From an uncultured Eubacteriales bacterium (GTDB lineage Bacteria; Bacillota; Clostridia; Oscillospirales; CAG-272), in assembly GCA_902462015.1 (NCBI GenBank), contig CABPZV010000105.1, forward strand, positions 1-7,076: 7,076 nt of DNA, in the 5' to 3' direction. Position 1 is the stretch's first letter. The number at the start of each line of letters is the position of its first letter. The notes under the pieces were generated by a model. That model searched no databases and was not told where the DNA came from. It was given only the letters and a program-made list of their open reading frames with translations. Shown piece by piece: positions 1 through 5,664 of the stretch. The translations under genes and the position numbers were made by a program.

Positions 1-1484
1 CGTATATAGTTATCCGGAACCATTGAAACATAAGATTTTGACACTTCAATATAGTATCCGAACACACGGTTATATCCGATTTTGAGTGTTTTTATTCCAG
101 TGCGCTCACGCTCGCGCGTTTCCATCTGCGTCTTATAATCCTTAGAATTGCTGATTATACTTCGCAGCTTATCAACCTCTTCGTTATATCCGTCCGCTAT
201 CATTCCTCCCTCTTTTACAAGCGCAGAAGCATTTTCCGAAACCGCTCTTAAAAGCGTCTCAAACAGCTCCTGCTCCGGGGAAAGCCGGTTGCAGATTCTT
301 TGAAGCTCGTCGGCGCCGGATTCTGTTAAAAGCTGTTTCAGATACGGAATTACAGAAAGCGTCTTGCCAATTGCCAGCAAATCCTTTGCATTTGCCGTTC
401 CATAAGCAACCTTTGCCATAAGCCGTTCAAGATCAAGAACCCCTGCAAGCGTCTCGGAGATCTCACTTCTGAGCATAAAATCACCGCAAAGTTGTTCAAC
501 AGCGTCGAGCCGAGCAGAAATTGCAGATGCATTTCGAAGAGGTTTTTCTATGTACCGCCGCAGCAGCCTCGCTCCCATTGAAGTTCTCGTGCGGTCGAGA
601 ACCCAGAGAAGCGTACCGCGCTTTTCCCTTCCCCGAATCGTTTCACACAGTTCAAGATTGCGCCTTGAGCTTGCGTCCATCTGAAGATACTGATCTTCGG
701 AATAGAATTTTAAATTCTTTATATTCGGTATCTGCGTGCGGCAGGTTTCCTCAAGGTAACGGAGCATCGCTCCGAATGAGCTAACCGCAGCCGCGCCATC
801 AGCTCCCATTTCTCCCGCAGTCTTTCCAAATCTATCTGAAATAAGGTCATTTGCCGATGTAACATCAAAATAATCGATTCTGCGGTCGTCAAGCATGCCT
901 CCGAGTCTGACCGAAATATATTCGGAAATCTGCGGTACTTTTTCCGCGGGAACATTAATTAAAACCTCGCGAGGCATATACGCAGCTATCTCGTTGATAA
1001 TTCGCTGTGACATATCTCCGCCGGAAAGAACAGTTCCGCGGGCTTCTGCCGTAGATACATCTGCAAAGCAAAGTCCTGCGGAATCCCCATCAAACGCAAT
1101 TGTACAAAGAAAGTTATTCTTCCCCTCGTCGAGCAAATCTGTTTCGATAAGTGTTCCCGGTGTTACAATTCTGACTACGTCACGCTTTACAAGCCCTTTA
1201 GCGGCAGCCGGATCCTCAGTCTGCTCACATATGACAACCTTGTAGCCCTTATTTACCAATCTGCCTATATATGTCTCGCTGCTGTGGTAAGGAATTCCGC
1301 ACATCGGAGCACGTTCTTCAAGGCCGCAGTCCTTTCCTGTTAGTACAAGGTTTAACTCACGCGATACAAGCTTTGCGTCGTCAAAAAACATCTCATAAAA
1401 ATCTCCGAGCCTGAAAAAAAGAATGGAATCCTTATACTTTTCCTTCACGCTAAGATACTGCGCCATCATTGGTGTAACCGGCAT
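1..1484 (-). CDS. mutS: DNA mismatch repair protein MutS, N-terminal 494 residues (runs off left edge)
   Basis: MutS binds mismatches and small insertion/deletion loops in newly replicated DNA and, with MutL, starts strand repair. I translated the minus strand from the ATG at 1484 down to the left edge; the frame is open with no stop or frameshift found. The mismatch-reading motif of domain I is clear: GDFYEMF, with Phe29 and Glu31 matching the F-x-E pair of the family (Phe36/Glu38 in E. coli). The connector and core/lever domains follow, including LDRTRTSMGARLLRRYIEKPL-type core sequence near residues 295-315, and the visible part ends in the clamp at a GYYIEVS motif. The ATPase domain (Walker A/B) and dimer end lie outside the window, so this is edge truncation, not decay. 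The start is fixed by an excellent ribosome site 7 nt upstream. It is last of the three minus-strand genes, 71 nt after the YlbF/YmcA-family gene, probably in one operon. MutS1 rather than MutS2, given the intact domain I. Confidence 0.96.
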   Translation of the reverse strand, partial: MPVTPMMAQYLSVKEKYKDSILFFRLGDFYEMFFDDAKLVSRELNLVLTGKDCGLEERAPMCGIPYHSSETYIGRLVNKGYKVVICEQTEDPAAAKGLVKRDVVRIVTPGTLIETDLLDEGKNNFLCTIAFDGDSAGLCFADVSTAEARGTVLSGGDMSQRIINEIAAYMPREVLINVPAEKVPQISEYISVRLGGMLDDRRIDYFDVTSANDLISDRFGKTAGEMGADGAAAVSSFGAMLRYLEETCRTQIPNIKNLKFYSEDQYLQMDASSRRNLELCETIRGREKRGTLLWVLDRTRTSMGARLLRRYIEKPLRNASAISARLDAVEQLCGDFMLRSEISETLAGVLDLERLMAKVAYGTANAKDLLAIGKTLSVIPYLKQLLTESGADELQRICNRLSPEQELFETLLRAVSENASALVKEGGMIADGYNEEVDKLRSIISNSKDYKTQMETRERERTGIKTLKIGYNRVFGYYIEVSKSYVSMVPDNYI

Positions 1485-1488
1485 ACCG

Positions 1489-1499
1489 CCACCCCCTTT
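1489..1499 (-). promoter_or_regulatory. Strong ribosome binding site of mutS
   Basis: Read on the minus strand, AAAGGGGGTG matches the anti-Shine-Dalgarno complement AAAGGAGGTG at nine of ten bases. The G-core ends 7 nt before the ATG at 1484. This fixes the mutS start and suggests strong independent initiation rather than reliance on coupling to the upstream gene. Confidence 0.8.
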
Positions 1500-1555
1500 A
1501 TACCAGATTAATATATTTTCAGCTGAAAAGACGGATAAATAACATTACCACGACT

Positions 1556-1924
1556 TCAGTGGCATCCTCCGCAGGAAGAGCAATTTCCTCCGCAGGAGGA
1601 ATGTTCCCCTGTAATTGCAAAATTAATTTCCTCATTGACCTCGTTCATAAGACGAGACACCTCTTCGTTTGCGCGCAGGTATTCCACATATGCAGGATAT
1701 CCGATTATTTTTTCATACAATGAATCAATACGCTCTTTTATCGCAGTGCGGAAAGCCTCGTCCTCTGTCGACGTTATGGCCTGCTGCTGAGCATTATACT
1801 CGCTTATATCCGCCTGAAGAGCAGAATCTGCCTGAAATGCTGCTTCAGCAGCTTGTGCGCGCTTCATAACATCCGTTTTTTTAAGCATATTTCCAAGTTC
1901 ACGTGCAAGTTCCATTATCTCCAT
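1556..1924 (-). CDS. YlbF/YmcA (RicA/RicF-like) family protein with cysteine-rich C-terminal tail
   Basis: A small, helical, charged protein of 122 residues matching the YlbF/YmcA family. In B. subtilis YmcA (RicA) and YlbF (RicF) form a complex with YaaT (RicT) that carries [4Fe-4S] clusters, tunes RNase Y cleavage and promotes biofilm, competence and Spo0A-dependent sporulation. Visible here are an N-terminal helix (MELARELGNML), a long helical middle rich in Ala/Gln/Glu, and a family-like segment IIGYPAYVEYLRANEEVSRLMNEV. It ends in a tail with Cys111, Cys115, Cys118, Cys121 and a final His122, spaced C-x3-C-x2-C-x2-C-H, a likely metal or Fe-S ligand set. Position between miaB and mutS matches B. 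subtilis ymcA. Three in-frame ATGs lie close together (1936, 1924, 1915). I chose 1924 because a GGAG sits 6 nt before it, while the GGAG before 1936 is only 2 nt away. The exact paralogue (YmcA or YlbF) cannot be settled from sequence alone. Confidence 0.88.
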   Translation of the reverse strand: MEIMELARELGNMLKKTDVMKRAQAAEAAFQADSALQADISEYNAQQQAITSTEDEAFRTAIKERIDSLYEKIIGYPAYVEYLRANEEVSRLMNEVNEEINFAITGEHSSCGGNCSSCGGCH

Positions 1925-1974
1925 AAAAATCTCCATTTCTCCGCTTTTTTAATAGTTGCTTAACTCTGAAATAA

Positions 1975-1999
1975 GGCGTCCGACTACGGATTTTACGCC
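1975..1999 (-). other. Possible bulged hairpin between miaB and the YlbF/YmcA-family gene
   Basis: In the 146-nt gap after miaB, the minus-strand RNA can pair GGCG with CGCC as an outer stem and TCCG with CGGA as an inner stem around a TAGT loop, with about five unpaired bases on the 5' side. It is followed by TTATTT, a poor uridine run. It could be a weak attenuator or an RNA-processing site within the operon. With only two four-base stems it could also be chance. Confidence 0.25.
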
Positions 2000-2070
2000 G
2001 CCGGAAAAGTGAGTACCCACTGAATCTCGGAGCTGACACTCGACAGCCGACGCATTTCTCCGGAAAAGAT

Positions 2071-3486
2071 TCATCCGCAAATATGCCCATAAAGGGCATA
2101 TGTTTCCGCTTTGTCTATATATACATTAACTTTTTCTCCGGCAAGCGATTCCGAACCCTCAAAATGAACAAGACGGTTACGCTCATTTCTTCCGGTAAGT
2201 TTAGTCTTGTCGGTTTTGCTTATGCCCTCTACAAGAACCTCGATTATCTTTCCCTCATATTCAAGATTTTTTTCATATGAAATTCGGTTCTGCAAATCCA
2301 AAAGACGTGAAAACCGTTCTTTTTTTACATTGTCCGAAAGCTGGCAGTCCATTTCGGCGGCCTTTGTCCCCTTTCTTGGGGAATAGATGAATGAATACAG
2401 CGAATCAAACTGTACCCTTTCCAGCATTGTAAGCGTTTCTTCGAATTCAGACTCAGTTTCTCCAGGAAAGCCGACAATAATGTCTGTACTCAGAGATACA
2501 TCCGGAATTTTCATGCGAAGGTAATTCACTGTACTAAAATAATCTTCTGCAGTATATCCGCGGTTCATTGCATGCAAAACACGGTCGCTTCCTGACTGAA
2601 GAGGAAGGTGAAACTGACGTGCTATTTTATGATTTTCCGCAATTGTATCAATAAGCTTTTTGGAAACATCCTTTGGATGACTCGTCATAAAGCGTACAAT
2701 AAAATCTCCCTGAACAGCGCATACATCAGCAAGCAAATCCGCAAAGTCATATTTTCCTCCGTCCGCCGTGTCACGTCCGTATGAGTTGACATTCTGACCC
2801 AAAAGAGTTATTTCTCTGTATCCCGAATCCGCCAAAGTCTTTACCTCTGCAAGAATATCCTCCCTGCTTCTGCTGCGCTCCCTTCCGCGGACATACGGAA
2901 CCACACAGTAAGTGCAAAAGTTATTGCAGCCGTACATAATGCTGACCCATGCCTTAAAGCTGCTGAAACGATGTACCGGCAACCCCTCTGCGATCGCCGC
3001 ATCTCCCTCATTTCCGAGCAGTATTCTTTTTCCCGATGTAAGCGTTTTGTAAAGTATTTCCGGAAAGCGATAATTATCAAATGTTCCGAAAAGAAAATCT
3101 ATATAAGGATATTTGTTTTTTATATCCAGAGTCCGATGATCCTGCGATACCATACAGCCGCAGATTCCTATAATCAAATCAGGATTTTTTTCTTTAATAT
3201 GCTTATACTGTCCTGCTATTGAAAGCGTCTTGAGCTCGGCATGCTCTCTCACCGCGCAAGTATTAACAATAATAAGATCAGCCTGCTCAGGGTCGCCGGT
3301 CACAGTATACCCCATAGATTCCGCCATTCCGCAAAGCCTTTCACTGTCCGCTTCATTTTGCTGACACCCGAAAGTCTGCATAAATACAAATCTTTCCCGC
3401 TCCGGAAAAAGTCTCCTGACAAGCTCCATATATCTGTACTGTTCGGCAATCTGAATTTCAGTTACTGCCGTCGAATTTTTACCCAT
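2071..3486 (-). CDS. miaB: tRNA-2-methylthio-N6-isopentenyladenosine (ms2i6A37) synthase MiaB
   Basis: A radical-SAM methylthiotransferase that adds a methylthio group to i6A at position 37 of tRNAs reading UNN codons, stabilising codon pairing. With the start at 3486 the protein is 471 residues, normal for MiaB. The N-terminal MTTase domain has its three auxiliary-cluster cysteines: Cys41 in TFGCQQNEAD, Cys77 in NTCAVRE and Cys111 in CGCM. The radical-SAM cluster motif CNNFCTYC follows at Cys187, Cys191 and Cys194, then VPYVRGRERSR. The last ~65 residues form a TRAM RNA-binding domain. MiaB is preferred over the related MtaB and RimO because of the NTCAVRE and VPYVRGRE signatures and the neighbourhood. 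The frame opens further to a TTG at 3525, but the ATG at 3486 gives the usual family N terminus; its ribosome site is weak (GGA, 8 nt upstream). First of the minus-strand miaB - YlbF/YmcA - mutS group, divergent from spoIIA. Confidence 0.97.
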   Translation of the reverse strand: MGKNSTAVTEIQIAEQYRYMELVRRLFPERERFVFMQTFGCQQNEADSERLCGMAESMGYTVTGDPEQADLIIVNTCAVREHAELKTLSIAGQYKHIKEKNPDLIIGICGCMVSQDHRTLDIKNKYPYIDFLFGTFDNYRFPEILYKTLTSGKRILLGNEGDAAIAEGLPVHRFSSFKAWVSIMYGCNNFCTYCVVPYVRGRERSRSREDILAEVKTLADSGYREITLLGQNVNSYGRDTADGGKYDFADLLADVCAVQGDFIVRFMTSHPKDVSKKLIDTIAENHKIARQFHLPLQSGSDRVLHAMNRGYTAEDYFSTVNYLRMKIPDVSLSTDIIVGFPGETESEFEETLTMLERVQFDSLYSFIYSPRKGTKAAEMDCQLSDNVKKERFSRLLDLQNRISYEKNLEYEGKIIEVLVEGISKTDKTKLTGRNERNRLVHFEGSESLAGEKVNVYIDKAETYALYGHICG

Positions 3487-3685
3487 ACCTATAGTCCAAT
3501 CCGTGATATAAAAGCCAAATCTCAAAAAAATACCACTAAATTATTTAAAAAAACAAATTCTGACTGTAATAATTTAGTATATCCCAAACTTATTTTGATG
3601 GCGAGAACAATATGTGAATTAATTATTAAGGAGCAACACATTGATTCAGATAAGTAAAAAGAATATTTTTTGTACTTTCTATATT

Positions 3686-3718
3686 TTGACAGATTTCTTG
3701 CTATATATGTACTATAAT
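3686..3718 (+). promoter_or_regulatory. Candidate spoIIA operon promoter with a 21-nt spacer
   Basis: A perfect -35 hexamer TTGACA (3686-3691) and a perfect -10 hexamer TATAAT (3713-3718) are separated by 21 nt, longer than the usual 17. The overlapping TACTAT (3710-3715) gives an 18-nt spacer and would be an ordinary sigma-A promoter. In B. subtilis the Spo0A-activated sigma-A promoters of spoIIG and spoIIE have this long-spacer design, whereas its spoIIA promoter uses sigma-H. Transcription would start near 3725, leaving a leader of about 140 nt before spoIIAA. Confidence 0.55.
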
Positions 3719-3741
3719 AATAAAGCAATATACAAAAATGA

Positions 3742-3774
3742 CGGACAATAATACACCAATCACTATACTGTCCG
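3742..3774 (+). repeat. Inverted repeat in the presumed spoIIA leader
   Basis: CGGACA (3742-3747) and TGTCCG (3769-3774) are perfect inverted arms around a 21-nt centre; an inner ATA/TAT pairing is possible with a bulge. It lies just downstream of the predicted start site and has no uridine run after it, so it is not a terminator. It could be a protein-binding dyad or a 5' mRNA hairpin. Confidence 0.4.
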
Positions 3775-3852
3775 CGCAAAACAAATGCAGAAGAAAGCCT
3801 ACTATATAAATTAGATAAAAGTTCAAAAAGCAGGATAATAATTAAATAATCG

Positions 3853-3857
3853 AAAGG
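3853..3857 (+). promoter_or_regulatory. Ribosome binding site that fixes the spoIIAA start
   Basis: AAAGG is followed by a 6-nt spacer and the ATG at 3864. The upstream in-frame ATG at 3858 directly abuts the AAAGG and the ATG at 3870 is 12 nt away, so 3864 is the best start. Confidence 0.65.
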
Positions 3858-3863
3858 ATGGTA

Positions 3864-4205
3864 ATGAAAATGGATGACATCACATGCAATACGGTATTTT
3901 CCAATGGAACGCTGACAGTTCACATCGGCGGAGCCATAGATCACCATACCGCAAGAGAAGCACGGGAGGTTACGGATAAAGCAATAATCGACACCGGAAC
4001 AAAAAAGTTGATTCTCGACTTGTCAGAAGTAGAATTCATGGATAGCGCAGGACTCGGATTAATTCTCGGCAGGTATACAAAGATGAATGACGCAGGAGGC
4101 ACACTGACAGTAAAAAATCCTTCGAATGAAATACTTAGAATCATTAAAATGGCAGGAGTTGAAAAGCTTGTCTCAATTGAATTGCAAAAACAAAACAGTA
4201 ATTAA
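3864..4205 (+). CDS. spoIIAA: Anti-sigma F factor antagonist SpoIIAA (STAS domain)
   Basis: Cytoplasmic anti-anti-sigma factor. When unphosphorylated it binds SpoIIAB and frees sigma-F in the forespore; SpoIIAB phosphorylates it, and in B. subtilis the phosphatase SpoIIE reverses this. The 113-residue protein is one compact STAS domain, close to the 117 residues of B. subtilis SpoIIAA. It has the family signature IDHHTA near residue 25 and the phosphorylation loop FMDSAGLGLILGRY. The serine after Asp60 (Ser61) aligns with phosphorylated Ser58 of B. subtilis. These two signatures favour SpoIIAA over the RsbV-type paralogues, and the next two genes confirm it. The frame opens at 3858, but an AAAGG ribosome site 6 nt upstream favours the ATG at 3864. 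First gene of the spoIIAA-spoIIAB-sigF operon; 26 nt separate it from spoIIAB. Confidence 0.95.
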   Translation: MKMDDITCNTVFSNGTLTVHIGGAIDHHTAREAREVTDKAIIDTGTKKLILDLSEVEFMDSAGLGLILGRYTKMNDAGGTLTVKNPSNEILRIIKMAGVEKLVSIELQKQNSN

Positions 4206-4231
4206 TATCAGAAAGGAACGGCAAACAGGTT

Positions 4232-4666
4232 ATGAACGCTAAGATTATAAATACGATGAAGCTCGAATTCGACTCCGATTCAAAAAATGAAAGCTTCGCA
4301 CGCAGCACTGTAAGCAATTTTGCAGCAAGGCTTGACCCGACAATTACAGAACTCACAGAAATACGAACCGCCGTCTCAGAAGCCGTGACAAACTGCATAA
4401 TACATGGATATCGCGGTACAAAAGGAAAAATCACCGTTACCGTTATGCTATATTCGGACAGGCATATAAAAATTAAAATAAGGGATAACGGATGCGGAAT
4501 AAAAGACATAGAAAAAGCAAGAGAGCCTCTCTACACTTCAGATCCTTCAGGCGAACGCGGCGGAATGGGATTCTCAATTATGGAAAGCTTTACTAATAAA
4601 ATGAAAGTAACATCAAAAGAAAATCAAGGCACTACCGTGACTTTGATGAAACGTCTCAAATGGTGA
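4232..4666 (+). CDS. spoIIAB: Anti-sigma F factor SpoIIAB (serine kinase, GHKL fold)
   Basis: SpoIIAB holds sigma-F inactive and uses ATP to phosphorylate SpoIIAA on serine. It is 144 residues (146 in B. subtilis) and aligns without gaps over its first half, starting from MKLEFDSDSKNESFAR at Met9. Arg24 matches B. subtilis Arg20, which contacts sigma-F and SpoIIAA. The N box SEAVTNCIIHGY holds the catalytic-base glutamate (Glu50) and the Mg-binding asparagine (Asn54). The next ATP-site motif is RDNGCGI with Asp85. The ATP-lid region EPLYTSDPSGERGGMGF keeps Arg109 (Arg105 in B. subtilis), with Gly where B. subtilis has Ser in ERSGMGF. The start ATG lacks a well-spaced ribosome site: AAAGGA is 15 nt upstream and AGG only 2 nt away, so initiation may partly depend on coupling to spoIIAA. 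Its stop overlaps the start of sigF. Confidence 0.96.
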   Translation: MNAKIINTMKLEFDSDSKNESFARSTVSNFAARLDPTITELTEIRTAVSEAVTNCIIHGYRGTKGKITVTVMLYSDRHIKIKIRDNGCGIKDIEKAREPLYTSDPSGERGGMGFSIMESFTNKMKVTSKENQGTTVTLMKRLKW

Positions 4667-5481
4667 GAACTTCCGATATGGTATCTGAAAAAACTAAAAC
4701 AGTTTTGACTAACCAAAACATTTGTGAATCCGATTCCAAAGAAAATGAAATATTTGCCGAAGAAAATAACAGAAAATCCGAAAACGAGAGACTTCTTAGA
4801 CTGATAAAAAACGGAGATAAAACTGCCAGTGACGAGCTTGTAAGAACCAACTTAGGCCTTGTAAAAAACATCGCGCTGAGATTTACAGGCCGGGGAACTG
4901 ATTACGAAGATCTTGTTCAAATCGGTACTGTAGGCATGTTAAAAGCTATTTCCAGCTTTGATTTCTCTTACGGCACAGTTTTCTCTACTTACGCAGTTCC
5001 GCTGATAATCGGTGAAATAAAAAGACACCTGCGCGATACCGGTCCGATTAAGATAAGCCGCGGTCTGAAACAAGCTGGAACAAATCTGATGCGTGAGCGC
5101 GAACGCTTCATAAATCAATATGGAAAAGAGCCGAGAATTTCAGAGCTCGCCGAAAAGTGCGGCATGACTGTAGAAGACGCATCCGAGGCATTAGAAGCAT
5201 GCGCAAATATCTCTTCTCTCAGTGCGCCGGTCGGAGATGAGGACGGACTGACACTTGAAGGGACAATAGCTGATCCAACCGATATGATATCTGCAACAGC
5301 AGATCATATTGCCCTGTCTGAAGCAATCGGCACACTTCCTCCAATGGAACGCAGAATCATTGTACTTAGATACTATAAAAACATGTCCCAGGAGCAAACA
5401 GGAAAGTTACTTGGAATTTCACAGGTTAAGGTATCAAGAGAGGAAAAGAAGATCATTGAACGTCTTCGAAAAGAACTTTAA
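4660..5481 (+). CDS. sigF: RNA polymerase sporulation sigma factor SigF (sigma-F, SpoIIAC)
   Basis: The forespore-specific sigma factor that begins compartment-specific transcription after polar division. The 273-residue protein is a group 3 sigma-70 factor. Region 2 spans about residues 55-126, with DYEDLVQIGTVGMLKAISSFD for core and -10 binding and FSTYAVPLIIGEIKRHLRD. Region 3 follows at about 128-190. Region 4 is about 218-272, with LPPMERRIIVLRYYKNMSQ and the -35-reading helix around LLGISQVKVSREEKKII. The STYAVPxIIGEI stretch and location after spoIIAB point to sigma-F rather than sigma-B or sigma-G. The first ~44 residues are a hydrophilic Asn/Glu/Lys-rich segment, about 24 longer than in B. 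subtilis. The ATG at 4660 overlaps spoIIAB by 7 nt and has no visible ribosome site, so it is probably coupled to spoIIAB; GTG 4663 and ATG 4678 are alternatives. A strong terminator follows. Confidence 0.95.
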   Translation: MVRTSDMVSEKTKTVLTNQNICESDSKENEIFAEENNRKSENERLLRLIKNGDKTASDELVRTNLGLVKNIALRFTGRGTDYEDLVQIGTVGMLKAISSFDFSYGTVFSTYAVPLIIGEIKRHLRDTGPIKISRGLKQAGTNLMRERERFINQYGKEPRISELAEKCGMTVEDASEALEACANISSLSAPVGDEDGLTLEGTIADPTDMISATADHIALSEAIGTLPPMERRIIVLRYYKNMSQEQTGKLLGISQVKVSREEKKIIERLRKEL

Positions 5482-5489
5482 ATAGCTGT

Positions 5490-5536
5490 CTGCCGCAGAT
5501 AATTGAAATCATCTGCGGCAGCCTTATAATTTTTTA
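5490..5536 (+). terminator. Intrinsic terminator of the spoIIA operon
   Basis: A perfect 11-bp stem, CTGCCGCAGAT (5490-5500) with ATCTGCGGCAG (5511-5521), closes a 10-nt loop. It is followed by CCTTATAATTTTTT, a somewhat interrupted uridine tract. It begins 8 nt after the sigF stop. On the opposite strand the stem is not followed by a uridine run, so it probably serves the plus strand only. The remaining bases up to 5664 hold no gene and no clear terminator for the convergent lipoprotein gene. Confidence 0.88.
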
Positions 5537-5664
5537 GGTAAGGATAAAATATTTATAACTACAAAGTTACAACATTACGCAAACGCTAATTGCCCAAAAT
5601 ACAGGTCAGCATTTTTAATTTCTTTAATATGAAATAACTATAGCTTATACAAAAATCATATCTA

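Larger units (their letters stand above)
3487..3863. other. AT-rich divergent intergenic region between miaB and spoIIAA
   Basis: No convincing gene lies in these 377 bases. Toward spoIIAA there is a TTGACA/TATAAT pair (3686-3718), then an inverted repeat (3742-3747 with 3769-3774) in the presumed leader, then the spoIIAA ribosome site. A 36-codon frame begins with TTG at 3641 after AAGGAG, but it overlaps the promoter and is described only as a finding. Toward miaB the best -10 is TATACT on the minus strand (3581-3576), with no good -35 at normal distance, so I do not call a miaB promoter. No exact Spo0A box (TGTCGAA) or clean sigma-H promoter was found; TTTGACA at the -35 differs from the reverse Spo0A box TTCGACA by one base. 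Confidence 0.7.

Noticed and set aside
719..955. Minus-strand open frame inside mutS
   Set aside because: It overlaps mutS in another frame; the mutS frame carries the conserved protein.
1485..1515. TGGTATAAA on the minus strand as an extended -10 promoter of mutS
   Set aside because: The start site would fall within the ribosome site next to the ATG, and there is no -35 at the right distance.
3523..3525. TTG as the start of miaB
   Set aside because: The 13 added residues do not resemble MiaB and the TTG has no better ribosome site than the ATG at 3486.
3241..3657. 138-codon plus-strand open frame antisense to miaB
   Set aside because: It is mostly opposite the conserved MiaB N-terminal coding sequence, and the translation resembles no family.
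3831..3856. Sigma-H-like sequence GCAGGATAA followed by ATCGAAA
   Set aside because: The spacer is 10 rather than 11-12 nt, and the start site would fall on the spoIIAA ribosome site or start codon, leaving no usable leader.
3522..3947. 141-codon minus-strand open frame across the spoIIAA start and intergenic region
   Set aside because: It runs antisense to the SpoIIAA 5' end and through AT-rich DNA and has no recognisable domain; long chance frames are expected there.
5618..5635. ATTTC/GAAAT hairpin as terminator of the lipoprotein gene
   Set aside because: A 5-bp A/T-rich stem with no clear uridine tract is too weak to call.
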